Shown here piece after piece: positions 1 to 12,438 of a DNA stretch of 64,000 bases. A program made the position numbers and the translations under genes. Source of the stretch: Ectocarpus siliculosus (Eukaryota > Sar > Phaeophyceae > Ectocarpales > Ectocarpaceae); assembly GCA_000310025.1 (NCBI GenBank), contig FN649736.1, forward strand, positions 1,160,736 to 1,224,735. Reading direction: 5' to 3'. Each line of letters opens with the position of its first letter. Positions within the stretch are counted from its first letter, which is position 1. The notes beneath the pieces are model-generated. The model had not been told where the DNA came from and did no database searches. It was given only the letters and a program-made list of their open reading frames with translations.

Positions 1-401
1 CTTTTGTTGGAATATATTTTTTTGTGTAGGGGGCTTGCGGTTTGTTAGGGGTTCAATATGTTTCCTGGTTGGGGTCCCTTCTCGTATCTGGAGCGTTGTC
101 CACTCGGAAAAACAAAAAGGTAGGATCGCGAACTGCATGCACTCAAGACCTCCACACGTGAAGCATGTGAGCTCGAAAATCACACTACTGAGCCCGAGGC
201 CGTTTCCCTTTTGCGTAGGTTCTATTGTTCTTGGGTCGATGGGAATATAAATTGAATAGAGTGAAGGGACCGGGACGCTGGGAACCAACAAAATCTGGTA
301 TTGTAAGGCATGCTCCTGGGGAACTTTGGTTTTGGTCGCCATGGCCAATATCAACGTGACGTTCCTTCTTCGATGTGTCTCGTTTTCGCTGTTAAAAGCA
401 G

Positions 402-3400
402 GCGGCGGCTTCAATTCCCGGTGCGCGCGCCGCCATCGAGGCTCAATGGGCGAAGCACGAGGCAAGTCGGCGACGCGTACAGGCCCTGGAGGACGACAAT
501 CGCGCCCTCAAGCAACGCGAGGCAGAAGCACAGGTGCGGTGTGATCCATGCTCTAGAGGCGTTGTTGGGGTGGAAAGCGAGAGGGCAATTATGTCGTGCC
601 AGGCTTGCTCTGCCTGTCCATCGGGATTTAGTGTGGTTTCGATACCCAGGGGCCCCGTGGTCATTGATGGGGGGTGGTGGTCTTGGGTAGAAGGGCACCT
701 CACGAGGTAGTGTACGGAGTTTAGTCCAAGAGACGTCCGAAGACATGCATTCATTAATTCGGGGGGGTTGTACAACCGAGGTGGGTGTCCTGTTTGACCC
801 CCTCCCCCATGTGATGTGGGTGTTTGTTTGGGCAGGCGAACTTGGACCGGCTTGGGTTGCTGGAAGAGGAGAGGGACTTCCTTTTGCGCGAAAAGGACAC
901 CTTGGTAGGCCGACTGGGAAATCTAGAGGCGCGTCAGGCGTCCCTCCAAGAGCGAGAGAGACAAGCCGAGAATCGAGGTGTGTATGATACAATGTATGGT
1001 ACAATTTTTTGCACCCGCGTGGTATCGGCCGAGTACATTGGGAAAATTTCAACATGCCGGTCGCCACGGTGACCTAGGGTAGTGGTAGCCGCGCAAACTA
1101 TGTATATACGTAGCGCCGGGGAGTTCCAATCCCATCGACATGTGGTTTTCTTCCGCCATTCTTGCGGGTCGCAGTCGTGAAACGCGTTTGTTTGTTGATA
1201 TAGTTGGGGGAAGGCCAGGTGAGAAGCCTTCTCGCGTCAAAAATTGAAGGCATTTCGTTGATACCCCTAAAGAGATTTCCTGTACAGTGTATGACCCCGG
1301 GTTGGGGCTCTAGGCTGTGGGAGGCAAGGCGGTAGCGTCAACAAATGGGATCAAAACAACATAAAATCAAGGCCAATGTTCGATGCTAGTGCGTGGTACC
1401 TACCTAAACCTGCCTGTTACCGATGCCCTTTCCACACGCGCGGTATGTGTTCTTTATTGGTGGGAAACTGTGTTGCTTGTGTTCTGCTCCCCTTACCTGT
1501 CTCTATCTTATCCTGCCTTGGGATCATTCGTTGTCAGCAAAAAAAAAACTCCGACCCTACCATCTGTTTTGGGCTATCTGTTGCGTGTGACGCAGAGGGC
1601 GAGGCTGCCTTGGCGAGAGATGGCCTCGAGGACCAAGTACGGGGCTTGAAGGAGCGCCTGGCTCGTGAAACTGACCTGCGGGCGAAGGAGGCGAAGGAGT
1701 TCGCCGATCGCCTCAAGGAGGTACGTTTGGACTTGGACTGCGCACCATGTTGTATCCAGGTGGTTGATTGTTGACTTTATGAGGCATCGCTGCATTTTGT
1801 AGAGCTCACATCTTCGTGGCGCGCGTATCATCGACCGGGTCATGGCAGTCCTAGTTGCGGACAACCGCTGTATTGAGGTTTCTGTTGAGAGCACCGCGCA
1901 CGCTAGAATGCGCTGTTGCTGTCTGGTTTGGGAGTGTTTGGTGGTAGTTCGTACGCAATGCTGAAAGTCTGTCCAATGTGGAGTGACCCTGTTCTGCGAC
2001 GTCGGCACCGTGATCGAAAAACTCATTTATTCGGCTACCCCCCAAGTGTACGTGTGCAGCCGAGGAACCCGTTTGGTCCTTGTGCTCTAGGAAAGTCAGC
2101 ATGGTAGTACTGCTTCAGTGCTGCTTCGCTCCCAGTCTTACTTGGCGTCGCCCATCCTGCCCCATCTTTGTAGAAGGAAGATCAGGCTGAGGAGCAGCTT
2201 GGAGACACGTTGAAGCAGGTGATGGAAGGAGTCAAGTCTCAAGCTGGGCACATTCGAGGCACGGTGACGCAGCTCGAAGAAGAGAGGGATAGGGCCATCA
2301 GCGGAAAGCAGGCAGCTGTCAAGGAGCTCGAGGTCGGTCGGCACACAAAGGGTTGGGCAGGAACACGCACTACGTACCTAGTCATTTCCTCGTTTTAGCG
2401 CTCGTTTGCCTTTGCTGAAGAGAGCGTTCGTTTCGTTTTGGAAGGCACTCGACGTACGAAGTTTGCACGGCCGTGAGCGCGCCCTCTTTGGTTCTCCAGA
2501 TTCCGAGTTGCCATATCACAGTTTCTGCGCCGTATGCATGTATCGCCACTACGTGTCCATTGCGCTGGGTGCCTTGCGAGTTTTGACAAGGACCATGATC
2601 GTTGTTCGGACCCGTCGGAGGTACTGACTGTTGGTAGCCGCTTCTTGTGGGAGTTTGGTGAGGACGCGTTAGAGAGAAGTACTACTTGGGCTCTCGCCGG
2701 TGCCGGCATGCAACGCGCACAAACTCACAGTTCCTTGAATCCTACGGTTATGGCGACACGTTGTCAGGATATCAAGTGCGAGCTTGAAGCCGTCAAGAAG
2801 GAAAAGAGTGAGGCGAGGAGCGACTTCGACGAACAGATGAAGGTAAGCATAGGGTAACTGCACATGCGGCGGTTTGCTTGAGTGGCGTCGAGAGTGTCCC
2901 GCCTATACTACTCGTCATCGAAAATGAGTGTATTTTTTTTCTGTCGACTTGTGTGCGACTTATCTCGTCTTCCTGACATACAGCAGTAGTGAGAAGAAGA
3001 CACGAAGTAGATGGCGAGACGACCGCGTAAAGGAAGAACAACCAAGCTGTGGGAGGGTCCGCCCGGAATATTCGTACCGCTGTACCACCCACCTCTCCTG
3101 AACGTTGCACGTTTTGCTCGTCCCGATCTGCCATGCATTGCTGCACTACAGCAATCAGCAAGGGAGCGCGCGGCGCTGTGGTTGGCGGTGAACAAGCTTG
3201 ATGTCCTTGAGGCCGCCAAAGACTCTGCCATCAAGGAGTTACAGGTCTGTTCGTTGTGCTCTGTACCACTCACTCAGTCACTCGAGTCAGTGTGAGCTTT
3301 GAGAAAATGAAAAATCAACTCCCCGAATCGCGGGCTTGACGCCATCAAAACTATGTAGTACAGTAGTAGTTATCTAAGAGACGACCTCTTCGAAGACCAC

Positions 3401-5776
3401 TCCGTTGTGCTTGCCATCGGACGAACTCGATACTCTCGTTACATCTTTTGTCATCCGTTGCATTAAAATACCCGCCTGTACATGTGTGCCGACTTTCGCA
3501 TTGAGCAGAAGGAGGGAGAGGACAAGGCGCGCGCTCTCAAGGTGCTGCAGGCGCATAACGCCGGGTTGACGAGGGAGCTTGGGCAGGTTGACATGTCCCT
3601 CATGCAAGCCTTGGAAGACAACGGGTTGACTCTGGACAGCGTCCGGTTGCAGAACACGCCCATGTCAAGGAGGCTCGGCCGCCGCAGGTGCAACGATCAC
3701 AACCCAAACAGTGTACTCGTCAAATGCGCTGACGTAGTCCTGCATCAACGGATTCAACCAAGTGACTCGGGAGAACCTCATCAACGCCCGCCCGACTGTT
3801 GACACTGAATTCCGACCAACGGGTGCAGCTGACGTCACGAACTGAAGGCATTCAGGGATCCCATGAACACGAAAATGTAAATGTTGACCGAATTCGAAAG
3901 CTCGCAGTCGTTCACACCCATCGGTTACTACTGTCGTATATCACACGATTCCTCAGGCCGTCAAGCCACGACCCTGTCGGCATCACCAACGGCCGTGCGG
4001 CGGGCAGCCCGCCACCGGAACCCGAGGAAATAGACTATGGTAACATGTACCCTGTGGCCGGGAGGGGCGACGGGACACCGTGGCAACAAAGTCCTACGAG
4101 GTTAGACATGGAGGGAGGGCGAGAGCGGCCTCCTCGGAGCCATTCCCGGGCGGTGGGCAGGCCTGGGCGCCGTGAAGAAGACTCCAGAACCCGAAAGCAC
4201 ATGACCCGAACCCGCAGTGCAGGCCCCGAAGGGTATTATGCTGGGGATGGGGGGAGAATGCACTCCGGATCGGGAGCTTCGTCGCAAACGGATCGCTGGG
4301 ACCCCGCGGTGAGTCTGTTTGAAGGGCTTGCGATTGCTTTGACAATGTTGAGCGGCAAAACGAGCGGGGTGAGCTCATGCATGCAACGTGCCAAATGACT
4401 GGAACGCACGCGCAAAGCAGCACACCGACGGGAGATTTTTTGTGTCCCATGTTCCTGTTGGTTCATCTGCTGCTCATTGTTTTGCCCTTGCTTTCGTGGC
4501 ACTCACGCGTCTGCAGATCAACACGATTGAACGCGAGATTGAGCAGCTGTCGGAGCGGCTGGACACGGGCCGGGTGCGCCGAGTGAGCTCCCAAGCAGAT
4601 CTGCCCGGTGAAGATCCGTCGCGAGGGGGGAAACGCCTCCGTTTAAGAACCGAGGTACGCACAAGCGTTAAATTCTCTCGAGAAGAGTGCTACTGTACCG
4701 AATAGTCATTAGTATGATCACGCCCTCAAACAACAAAGGGTTATATACGTAGGGCGAAGGTTAGAATCGTTCATGAGCAAGCCCAATAATAATAATAACA
4801 TAATAACCGTGTGCACCGGTGTGTACTTTTTCGCCTTGTTTGGCCGCCCTGCCTGGTCTTCAGCCCATGTTGTCCGTGTGCATCCGTGCACAACAGCGAA
4901 AGTCTCAGCACCCCAGGACTTTTCACCTCCCGGCGTGTTTTCTCGTTCTTCGCCCCCCCCCCCCCCACACTTGAGGAATCCAAAGGCATTCTCTTCACAT
5001 CGCACACTATATTTTGCGTATACTACGATGTAGCCGGTCGCCCCGGTAGTCTAGTGGGCTTCCTCGACCTCCTACTGCTGTAGTGTCAGGGTCAGGGGTT
5101 CGAATCCCGGCGTAGGCGAGCTTTTCTCTCGCTTCCGTTCCTGGCCTGGGTGGGAAACAGCGCTAGTACGTATGTACACAGAGGCAAGAGAGTGCTGCAC
5201 TCTTCTCGCATAAAAAAAACGAAGGCAAAGCACCGCAGCAGTGGTGGGTAGGAGGCCTCAGGGAGAGGAACCCTTGTGTGTGACCACGGGTTGGAGTAAA
5301 CCGCACAAGTGCTGTGAGCGCTGATTTGAAGTCACGACAAAAAAAAAAAAAACACTACGGAACTTTCTCGAAGGATGCGCTGTAAGGCATTTACATTCGT
5401 TCTAGGGTTGTCAGGTCGTTTCAGCAGTATCCCTTCACTTTCAACTGGCTTCATTTGCACTGCACCAAAACGAGCTCAGCTCAGGGAGGCGCTCTCAGAC
5501 AAAAGCAGGTGATGACCGTCATGTATGCTGTAGTTTGCTTTGTTCACGTCCTTTCTCGTAAGGCTCGCCCAAGCCCAAAAGGTCCCTTCCATTAATTAAA
5601 CGCCTCATCCGAGTGGGTCAAGCTCGGTTCCACGTGCTAACAAGGGCTTCGTGGATTGGCTCGCCTTCTCGTTTCTCGCTTCTCTCCTCGTCTTCCGGTT
5701 TGGTTTTCAGGTGTCACCCCCACGGACGCAGGAGGTCAAAAAGAGAGAACGGAGAGCTCAACCACAGGTTACATAG
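402..5776 (+). CDS. Coiled-coil protein, 3' part of a multi-exon gene
   Basis: Ten exons join in phase: 402-533, 836-977, 1596-1720, 2174-2332, 2768-2842, 3152-3244, 3506-3645, 3957-4308, 4517-4654 and 5711-5776 (stop TAG), giving at least 473 residues. Exons 1-7 are rich in Glu, Lys, Arg, Leu and Gln with heptad-like spacing, for example LLEEERDFLLREKD and KEDQAEEQLGDTLKQ, so a long coiled coil is expected. Exon 8 is a Gly/Pro/Arg/Ser-rich linker that looks disordered. Exon 9 begins with another short helix (INTIEREIEQLSERLD), and the tail is basic. No start codon is visible, so the 5' end probably lies before the window. The donor after exon 7 (CG^GTTGCA) is weak and that junction is the least sure. 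I do not recognise the family. A centrosomal, basal-body or other scaffold role would be typical of such proteins but is not shown here. SINE copies lie in two of its introns. Confidence 0.7.
1055..1330 (+). mobile_element. Diverged tRNA-derived SINE copy (copy 1)
   Basis: Sits in an intron of the coiled-coil gene. The head (GCCGGTCGCCACGGTGACC) matches the head of the copy at 5032, followed by a degraded B-box-like GGAGTTCCAATCCC. Further on it shares the CTTCTCGC...GAAGGCA block and the 3' block GTATGACCCCGGGTTGGGG with the other copies. It is much more diverged than copies 2 and 3. Boundaries are approximate. Confidence 0.55.
5031..5352 (+). mobile_element. tRNA-derived SINE (copy 2), poly-A tailed
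   Basis: The tRNA-like head carries an A-box-like TAGTCTAGTGG near 5048 and a canonical B box GGTTCGAATCC near 5098. These are followed by a roughly 230 bp body and a tail of 14 A at 5339-5352. It lies in the last intron of the coiled-coil gene, in the same orientation. The body is clearly homologous, in reverse orientation, to the element at 38905-39310. This is a SINE and not a tRNA gene: the sequence does not close into an acceptor stem and the head runs straight into the body. Confidence 0.8.
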
Positions 5777-6151
5777 TGTTGGCTTCGTCTTGCGTTGTTG
5801 GGGGTGGGGAGAGCAAATTATGCGAGCACCCATAGCGCGGACGCAAGCCACTGCTGTAAGTATTTGGATGTGTGTCGTGGGGGATATTTGTAAGTGGTGA
5901 CGTTTGTTTTTTCGGCGCGTTCGAAGTATAATAGTTTTTAGTTCAAATAAACAGAACACATCTATCTCTTGTTACCAAAGGCTACAACGCACTTACTATT
6001 GTACAGACGGCCGGGTGATACTCCGAACCCGCTTCCTGCGGGGTATACACACCATCACTCATTCTTTCTTTCACAACAACCCAAGGGTCACAGATCCCTG
6101 GTGTCCTAACTTGGTGTCAGACACCCTAGGGAACAAACAGTTCACGTTCGT

Positions 6152-7223
6152 TCACATAACGACGCAAGAAGAACAGCCGTTACCACTGCTCCTTCGCTCG
6201 TAGCTGTCCAAGTACGACAACTGCTTGCGGTTGATGGCCCCGCGGCGTCTGTCGCGAATATATTCTACCGCCTTGATTGGATCCTGGTCACAAACGGTAA
6301 CGGTAGCGAACACACGATTGCGGTGGGGATTATCAGCATCGGCGCTTGGCCGCCAGAAGATCAAATGGGACATGAACAACTCGCAGATGATCCAACCGAC
6401 AAACGATGATGCCGCCAATGCAAAAAGTAATACGACCACTTAAACGAAACACACAACCGAGCTGCAAGGCGGACTTCAAACCAGCACCATCCATCCTCAT
6501 ATGGACCGGTCTGCAGCGAACAAGGGTGCGCCAGCCCAGCTAACGAGGGTACACGAGCAGTCCTGGTACTTGATAGATAAAAGGTCAACAGCATCCCATG
6601 CCCCCAGATCTGTAGTATCGCAAACCCTCGACAAAAGCGTACCTTTCCATACTCGATGAGAGCGATGGCTACCAGCACCGGTGCGCGCCCCAGTCCCGCC
6701 ACACAGTGAACGGCGATGGTCGGTCCTTCCGACCCGTTGGGCCCCGAGCTATCGGGAGCGTTGTGGAACGTGGTCTGCACCACATCAAGCCATTTGTTGA
6801 TGATCTCAACAGGAGGGGCACCGCCATCGTCGTACTCCATTTCCAGCAGCTATACTCAACACCGCGGGGAGAGCGAGACAGGAGCAAGTCGCGCGCAAGT
6901 TAGCAGCAGCAGTGTTAACGGCTAACAAAAGGTGACCAACAGACGTAAACCATAAAATGTCGGGCACATGTGCGCACTGCCGTCTACAGTAGTAGCAGTG
7001 CTACGTGTCCACATCTGCAACCACAAGCAAAGAACGCGCTTACCTTAATGCCCGCGGCCTCGACCTCGGAGGCAGGGTAGGTCGGCTCGCAGACGCGCAC
7101 AACGCACACCACATTCTGCTTCTTGAGCTCTCTAATATATAAGTGCAAGTTGTTCGCCTTTGGGGCGTCCATGATGACGAATCGCAGCTTCTTCCACTCA
7201 ACCAACGACGGGTGGGCAGACAT
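6152..7223 (-). CDS. PRL-type (PTP4A) protein tyrosine phosphatase
   Basis: Three exons join in phase: 7044-7223, 6643-6849 and 6152-6283, giving 172 residues against about 173 in animal PRLs. The start is the ATG giving [16 protein letters not shown], which aligns with the family N-terminus. The signature [12 protein letters not shown] gives the catalytic Cys about 109 and Arg about 115 (CX5R with the AGLG core that marks PRLs). The general-acid region reads [11 protein letters not shown], near residues 63-73, with one more Gly than the usual DDGAPP. The protein ends CVVM, a CAAX box for prenylation, preceded by a short basic stretch (YERRSS). Known for the family: a membrane-anchored dual-specificity phosphatase that also binds CNNM magnesium transporters. 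Whether that holds here is inference. It converges with the coiled-coil gene, stop codons about 375 bp apart. Confidence 0.93.
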
Positions 7224-10200
7224 GGTGGCAGCAGCTTCGACCCGGCCTAGAGCAGTGTTGGTTGGCGCGGTCCTAGCAGGAGGGAAAGCATAAAACGATT
7301 TGGTCCATTAGATTGATTACATTGGGTCTGGCGTGGAGAACGTCCCCGTGTTCAAAACAACAAGACGTCTTGCTCTCCATGCTCCCATGTCGCGACAAGA
7401 GCAAAGATCCACACTACTGATACTGCAACACGGCTTTAGCCCGATCATGGATACAGTACGCATGGGTGTTACGTCACCATTGCTTCCAGGCAATGGGCAT
7501 CATACGGACTCAAAAAGTACTGGCAACGCGTTGGCGGAAGTATCCAAGCCCCTCTAGGTGTCTGAAGGGGACTTCTCGGTACGGTAAAACACCACTTCTC
7601 TTGGCTCAGTGTCAGCCATGGCCGTTGCACAAAAACTGCTCGAGGCCATGGAGAACCGTCGACATTCTGAAAATACAACCACAGATAAAACCTTAGACGT
7701 CGCTTGGTGGCGGCTTCATCAAGACGCTTGCTCTTGCGGGGAATATTGACCGAAAAAGCGAACAGAGTGCGCGCGTTGTAGCTTTCGCCTTGCAGAGGAC
7801 AACAGCAAATTACTGGCCCACACATCAAAATCTCTCAAGCCAAAAACGGAGACCACCGCGTGGGCGTTGATAGGTTCAGTCCATAGACAAACGTGAGTGT
7901 GCTGTGCTTTTGATCAGAAAAACTGAACGGCTGATTCAACATACTGCTGTACACACAATATCAGCAGCTTTTGTAGAGTTGGAGGAGCCGTGCTGGGCAC
8001 AGCAGCATGCGCATTCAAAATGCATACGCTGAGCTGAGCGCGTGGCGCTACCCATTGCATATCAATCGCTCGTCACGTTAGTGGCGCCTCATTGCTCGTT
8101 CTCAACCACACGTGATAAGAGTGAATCCTCGACACCGCCAACTACAGCTTGCCAAGGTCCCAACACAACGGGAAGAGTATTCCAAGGCAGCCCACTACCG
8201 GCAGTGAAGACGTGAAGACTGATCACGACTGCGGGAGACGGGACCTCTGACGGAATGTCCGTCTGTACCCCGACATGTTCCAGTTTTCCGGAATACAAAA
8301 ACAACTACCCACTACGGTCAAAATTACTTGTTCAAACTATAATTAGATTTCAAGATGGCGATCTGATTCGCGCCCTGCTCACAGCGAATGGGCACATCAG
8401 TCATGATCATCTGAAGCCCATTCATTGAAAGATGAGAACGCGAGCAGCGCAAGCCACGAAAAACTTGAAAGTACGCTTGTCCTGTCTCTGCTTTCAGACG
8501 ACCACACTACAATCAGGAATGAGCAGGGCACCCATCGGAGTAAATCGGACCGGGGTGCGCAAAATACAGCAAGAACGGCACGATTGTACGATCTACTCCA
8601 TTTACGGTTCAGTCTCGGTGCATCAAAGAAGACCCTTCGAGCATGAGATCAGCATCACACCTATCGGGGTCATCGTAGCGGCGTGCCTGCTACCACACCG
8701 TTCGTGTTCGAGCATCAGGAACGTCGCTGTGTTGTACTGGGCATCGCACCGGGGGTGTAATAAAAAAACTATGGGAACGAAACGATATACTTCTATTTGT
8801 ACTTCGGACCAGTGCGGAGGTTTAGGTTTTCGCACCTACAAAGGGATTTTCGCAAACATCGTGGTGGTGGCAACGAGGTGCCACCGCCCATATGAACCAC
8901 GACGATCCACTCCTGCTGTAAGTAGGTAAACTTCCGACTATAGACTCTCTGTACAACGCATACATCGCATGTGCATGTTGTGCGTTGTGCATACCAGTAT
9001 GTTCAGGCCAAGCAAGGGTGGTGGGTTCACTCTGGCATCATGATCACGGTGACGAGCACTGGTTAGGTAATCACCACGAATTTCTGTATTTTCGTCAATA
9101 CAAAAATTGAAGTACAACACCTTGTGTCCGTCTCCTGACGTCCTTGGTATTTGTCGAGGCTGCTTGCCATCTCTCTACTTTGACCTGTCTCACCTTGTGC
9201 TGGACCCGCCCCCTGGCCCCGAGCTGTCTGCCCCTCGGCTCACCATCCAACCGCAAGCTGCAGGAGATGAGGCAGCCCGCCCAACCCCTGCTGCTACTGT
9301 GGGAGAAGTGCGCCAGCTTCACGCTGTTTGCCACGAACACGCGATGAAGTTACCCCTTCGTAGTGAACAACCCGCGGTGGTGGTGTTGAGCTAAAGGCCA
9401 ACCGCGTCTCAACTCGGTACACCCGCTCGCCGCTGGTGGCTGCAGTACTGCGGCTGCTGCAGCGGCCACGGCTCACTCTACAATCTCGTCTGCGGAACGT
9501 GCCTGTTCGCCGGCACGAGAGAGACATCAGGAGATGAAAGTTGGTATGCTGTTCAAGCGATGTGGCACTCTGCCATGATAACATACCTCGCAGTACTAGT
9601 GAGCTAGCCTGAGAGCCATGCCAGTACCCCAGTATACAACAGCAGCACAAAACATCGCCAGAGGAAACGACGCACGCTCTTCAACAAAAGAATTCCAATA
9701 TTTTGATGGCGGTCACAACACTACACCAGAGCCTTTCCCTCACGCCAACACCCTTACTAACCCCCAACGTATTTTGTCGATGAATCTAATCGAAACTCAC
9801 AAGGATCGAGCCCGAGGCAGGCTGCGGAAGACGTTGTTGTTGTCGTACAGCGGGGCGAGGGGAATGACGTACAGAGCAGTGGGATGCCACGAAGGTCTTC
9901 TGCACGTAAACTTCTAGCCCGGCTCGAGTTCTAGCCCTCCGAAGACGAAAGAGGATGGCGCTCCTAGCAGGGTAGTCTTTGCCGTGACTTGTCCCATGTA
10001 TGAAGGGGTTGGACAGATGCGAAGGGGAAAGGAGTGGGGAGCGTGTTCGCGGTGTGTCGGTACAGAGAAGCAGGCGTGTCGGTGCTATGAATGGGAAAAG
10101 CTTGATCGCGAGGGGGCACGCAGAGCATAACTCAACAACAACCATCAGAACATCAGAACGGGCGGTGCAACCTGACGGGTTCTGGGGGCTGGCGGGTCCT

Positions 10201-11020
10201 CGCAGCGGCTGCTGGCTGGCCCGACAGATTCCAAAATTCGAAAATTCGATTGGCCAGACATGCAGAATTACGAGCACACTGCTCTCATTACTCCTTGCCT
10301 ACGTCTGCCCTGCTGCCTTACCTCTCTAAACGAAATATCTCGAATCCGGCATCCCACAGCAAGGTCTCTCCTCTCTGCGATTTCAGCGCGAGAAGTATTG
10401 TGTATTGCGCTCTATGCAGTCTACCTAGGACTAAATTATTATTCGATGGGTTTCGAAACGACTCTGAAACCGACACAATCGACAGCAGCAGCGTAGGATA
10501 TATAAAGGAATGGTAGTAAATACACACACAGAAAGACTACCCATTCGAGATATACCCACAGTCGAACGGGACATATACGAACGGGATATATAATATGCAG
10601 ACCGCGCCACCATGCTCCTCTGCGGGGTAACCAACAGCGACAGGCTGCTGTGATACTACTGTAAGTACGCGTTTTGGGATTTTTCGTCGAGCAGCAGCAG
10701 GGGCAGCAGCAGTAGATAATGTTCTGAAATTTTGGAACCTCTATCGCACCACATTGATTGATAATCATTCTCTCGCGAATTGTAGGCAAGCCGTCCTCCG
10801 TACGTGGTGGATGATGGAAAAAAGCATCTTGTGCCTGTGTGACCCCGGCTGAAGCGTCCAGAAGGTTGTGCCGAAATACGTAAAGACCGACATAAATGAT
10901 GGCATGAAAAGAAAGAAAAACAGAACACACACAAACAAACGCCGCCATCCATTTTTCAATATCGATCACCGCCGTCGATCGCCCGTGTAGACTACGTACT
11001 CTGGAGTGTAAGCCAAAATG

Positions 11021-11040
11021 TGAATAGATAGATAGATAGG
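11021..11040. repeat. GATA microsatellite
   Basis: About four GATA units (GATAGATAGATAGG) followed by TAGTCTAGACTA. Short simple repeat in non-coding sequence. Confidence 0.7.
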
Positions 11041-11173
11041 TAGTCTAGACTAACTCGTAGTACTTCGTTACATTACGGAACAATATTCGCCCCTGTTCTC
11101 TTTACAATATGGACCAGACAGACCGCTACACACAAACACATAAGTGAGTGGCAGACTTGGCCATGTACAAGTA

Positions 11174-11421
11174 TACACTGGTGGCCAGAGGGGCAGGTTG
11201 GGCACGAACTACAACCTGGGGGGGGGAGGTTGGGAGGACGAGTTCGACGTTGAACCCATTTTTTCTTCAGGCTTGCAGCCCGCCGTGTTGATTGCAATAA
11301 CGCCACTATCCAAGATGCGGGATAACTTGCACGCTTTGGGCTGCAGCCTCCCTACAACCCCCCCCCCAGGTTGTAGTTGGTGCCCCAACCTACGCACAAC
11401 CTGCCTCTGGCCACCCGTGTA
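11174..11421. mobile_element. Small inverted-repeat element (MITE-like)
   Basis: The left arm from TACACTGGTGGCCAGAGG to the ACTACAACCTGGGGGG block (11174-11226) is mirrored by the right arm ending at GTGGCCAGAGG and ACTACAACC in reverse complement (about 11358-11421). The arms are about 55-65 bp with a few mismatches and small indels. The central 120 bp has no coding potential. No convincing target duplication beyond a possible TA. Confidence 0.65.
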
Positions 11422-12438
11422 GGCTTCACATGTAGTTCAAGACACCGCCCGCTATAGGACTCTGTCACCCACTAATCATCATGTGCATTAAATCTCGTAT
11501 TTGTGCAGGACGGAGTCAGTCAACGCTACATTCATCTAAATAGGCATCATGCGGGGCATCGACATCGATTACGAAGTGTCGACTAAGTTGTTAGTGGACT
11601 TCATGAGGAGCAGCATGGCAATGTTCTCACATCGCCCCCCCCTCAACGCTGTATATCCCGTGATATTACATCACAAAGGAAATTAGTCTCTCTCGTGATC
11701 TGTGTGCATGCACCAGCAAGGAAGGCGCGGACACCGTCATTGCCCCCCACCCCCGTTTCTGCGTTTTGAGGCGCACTTTCGGAGCCAAAAATAAAATCTC
11801 TACACGTTGTGACCAGGTCTGCCTACACAATAAAATTAGTAGTGGCGTTTAGAAGTATTTTTACTTTGTACTTCGATTACATGTCCGCGTACAAGTTGTC
11901 GCCCCAATCGAACGGATCTTTTTGCTCAACCAATCTTTCCACTGACGCTCCTTCGTGCCTACAACGTGCTATGTATTATAATAGTATCGACTCCCCTTGG
12001 TGGTCGGAACCGGAATTTCACAGGATTCGTTGCTCAATGTCCATGGGCGTGCCGAGGACGACGTCCGCTTGCCGTGTAGAAACATACCGAACGAAGGACG
12101 GTTGCAGCGCCTCGTACCAATACTCTGCCCTTACAGCAGTACAACAACCTTTCACCGCCCGATATGCATTTCGCCGGGTGCTGCTCTCTGGTGCTCCCTC
12201 CTTAATTCGTTCGTAGCATAGTAGGGAGGCGATCAACGCCTCTCCAACACCAATCAAAGGCAGGCGACACCGCAACCCGACACCACCAAGTCTGGAAAAA
12301 TGGCCACGTCGACAACGCACACTGCGGGTATTTACAACCTCGTACGATCGAGAAACGAAATGCAAGCGAAGGCACCTCAGTCTCGGGAAAGTCTTCGCCC
12401 ATTTCGAAATCTACGACAAACACACGCATTTGGAAACT

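Larger units (their letters stand above)
7224..12438 (-). other. Gene-poor stretch upstream of PRL and downstream of the EF-hand gene
   Basis: I found no exon series that joins in phase and no family motif on either strand. Open frames here are short and lack splice support. The stretch holds an inverted-repeat element at 11174-11421 and a GATA microsatellite near 11021. Only the 5' part, next to 7223, is expected to hold the PRL promoter. No TATA box is clear. Confidence 0.5.

Noticed and set aside
411-1067. 218-residue open frame on the minus strand
   Set aside because: Antisense to two coiled-coil exons and the intron between them; Pro/Arg-rich composition typical of a shadow of GC-rich coding sequence.
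5031-5110. Possible tRNA gene (A and B boxes)
   Set aside because: No acceptor stem closes and the sequence continues into a repeated body with a poly-A tail, so it is a SINE head. The same holds for 39115-39200 on the minus strand.
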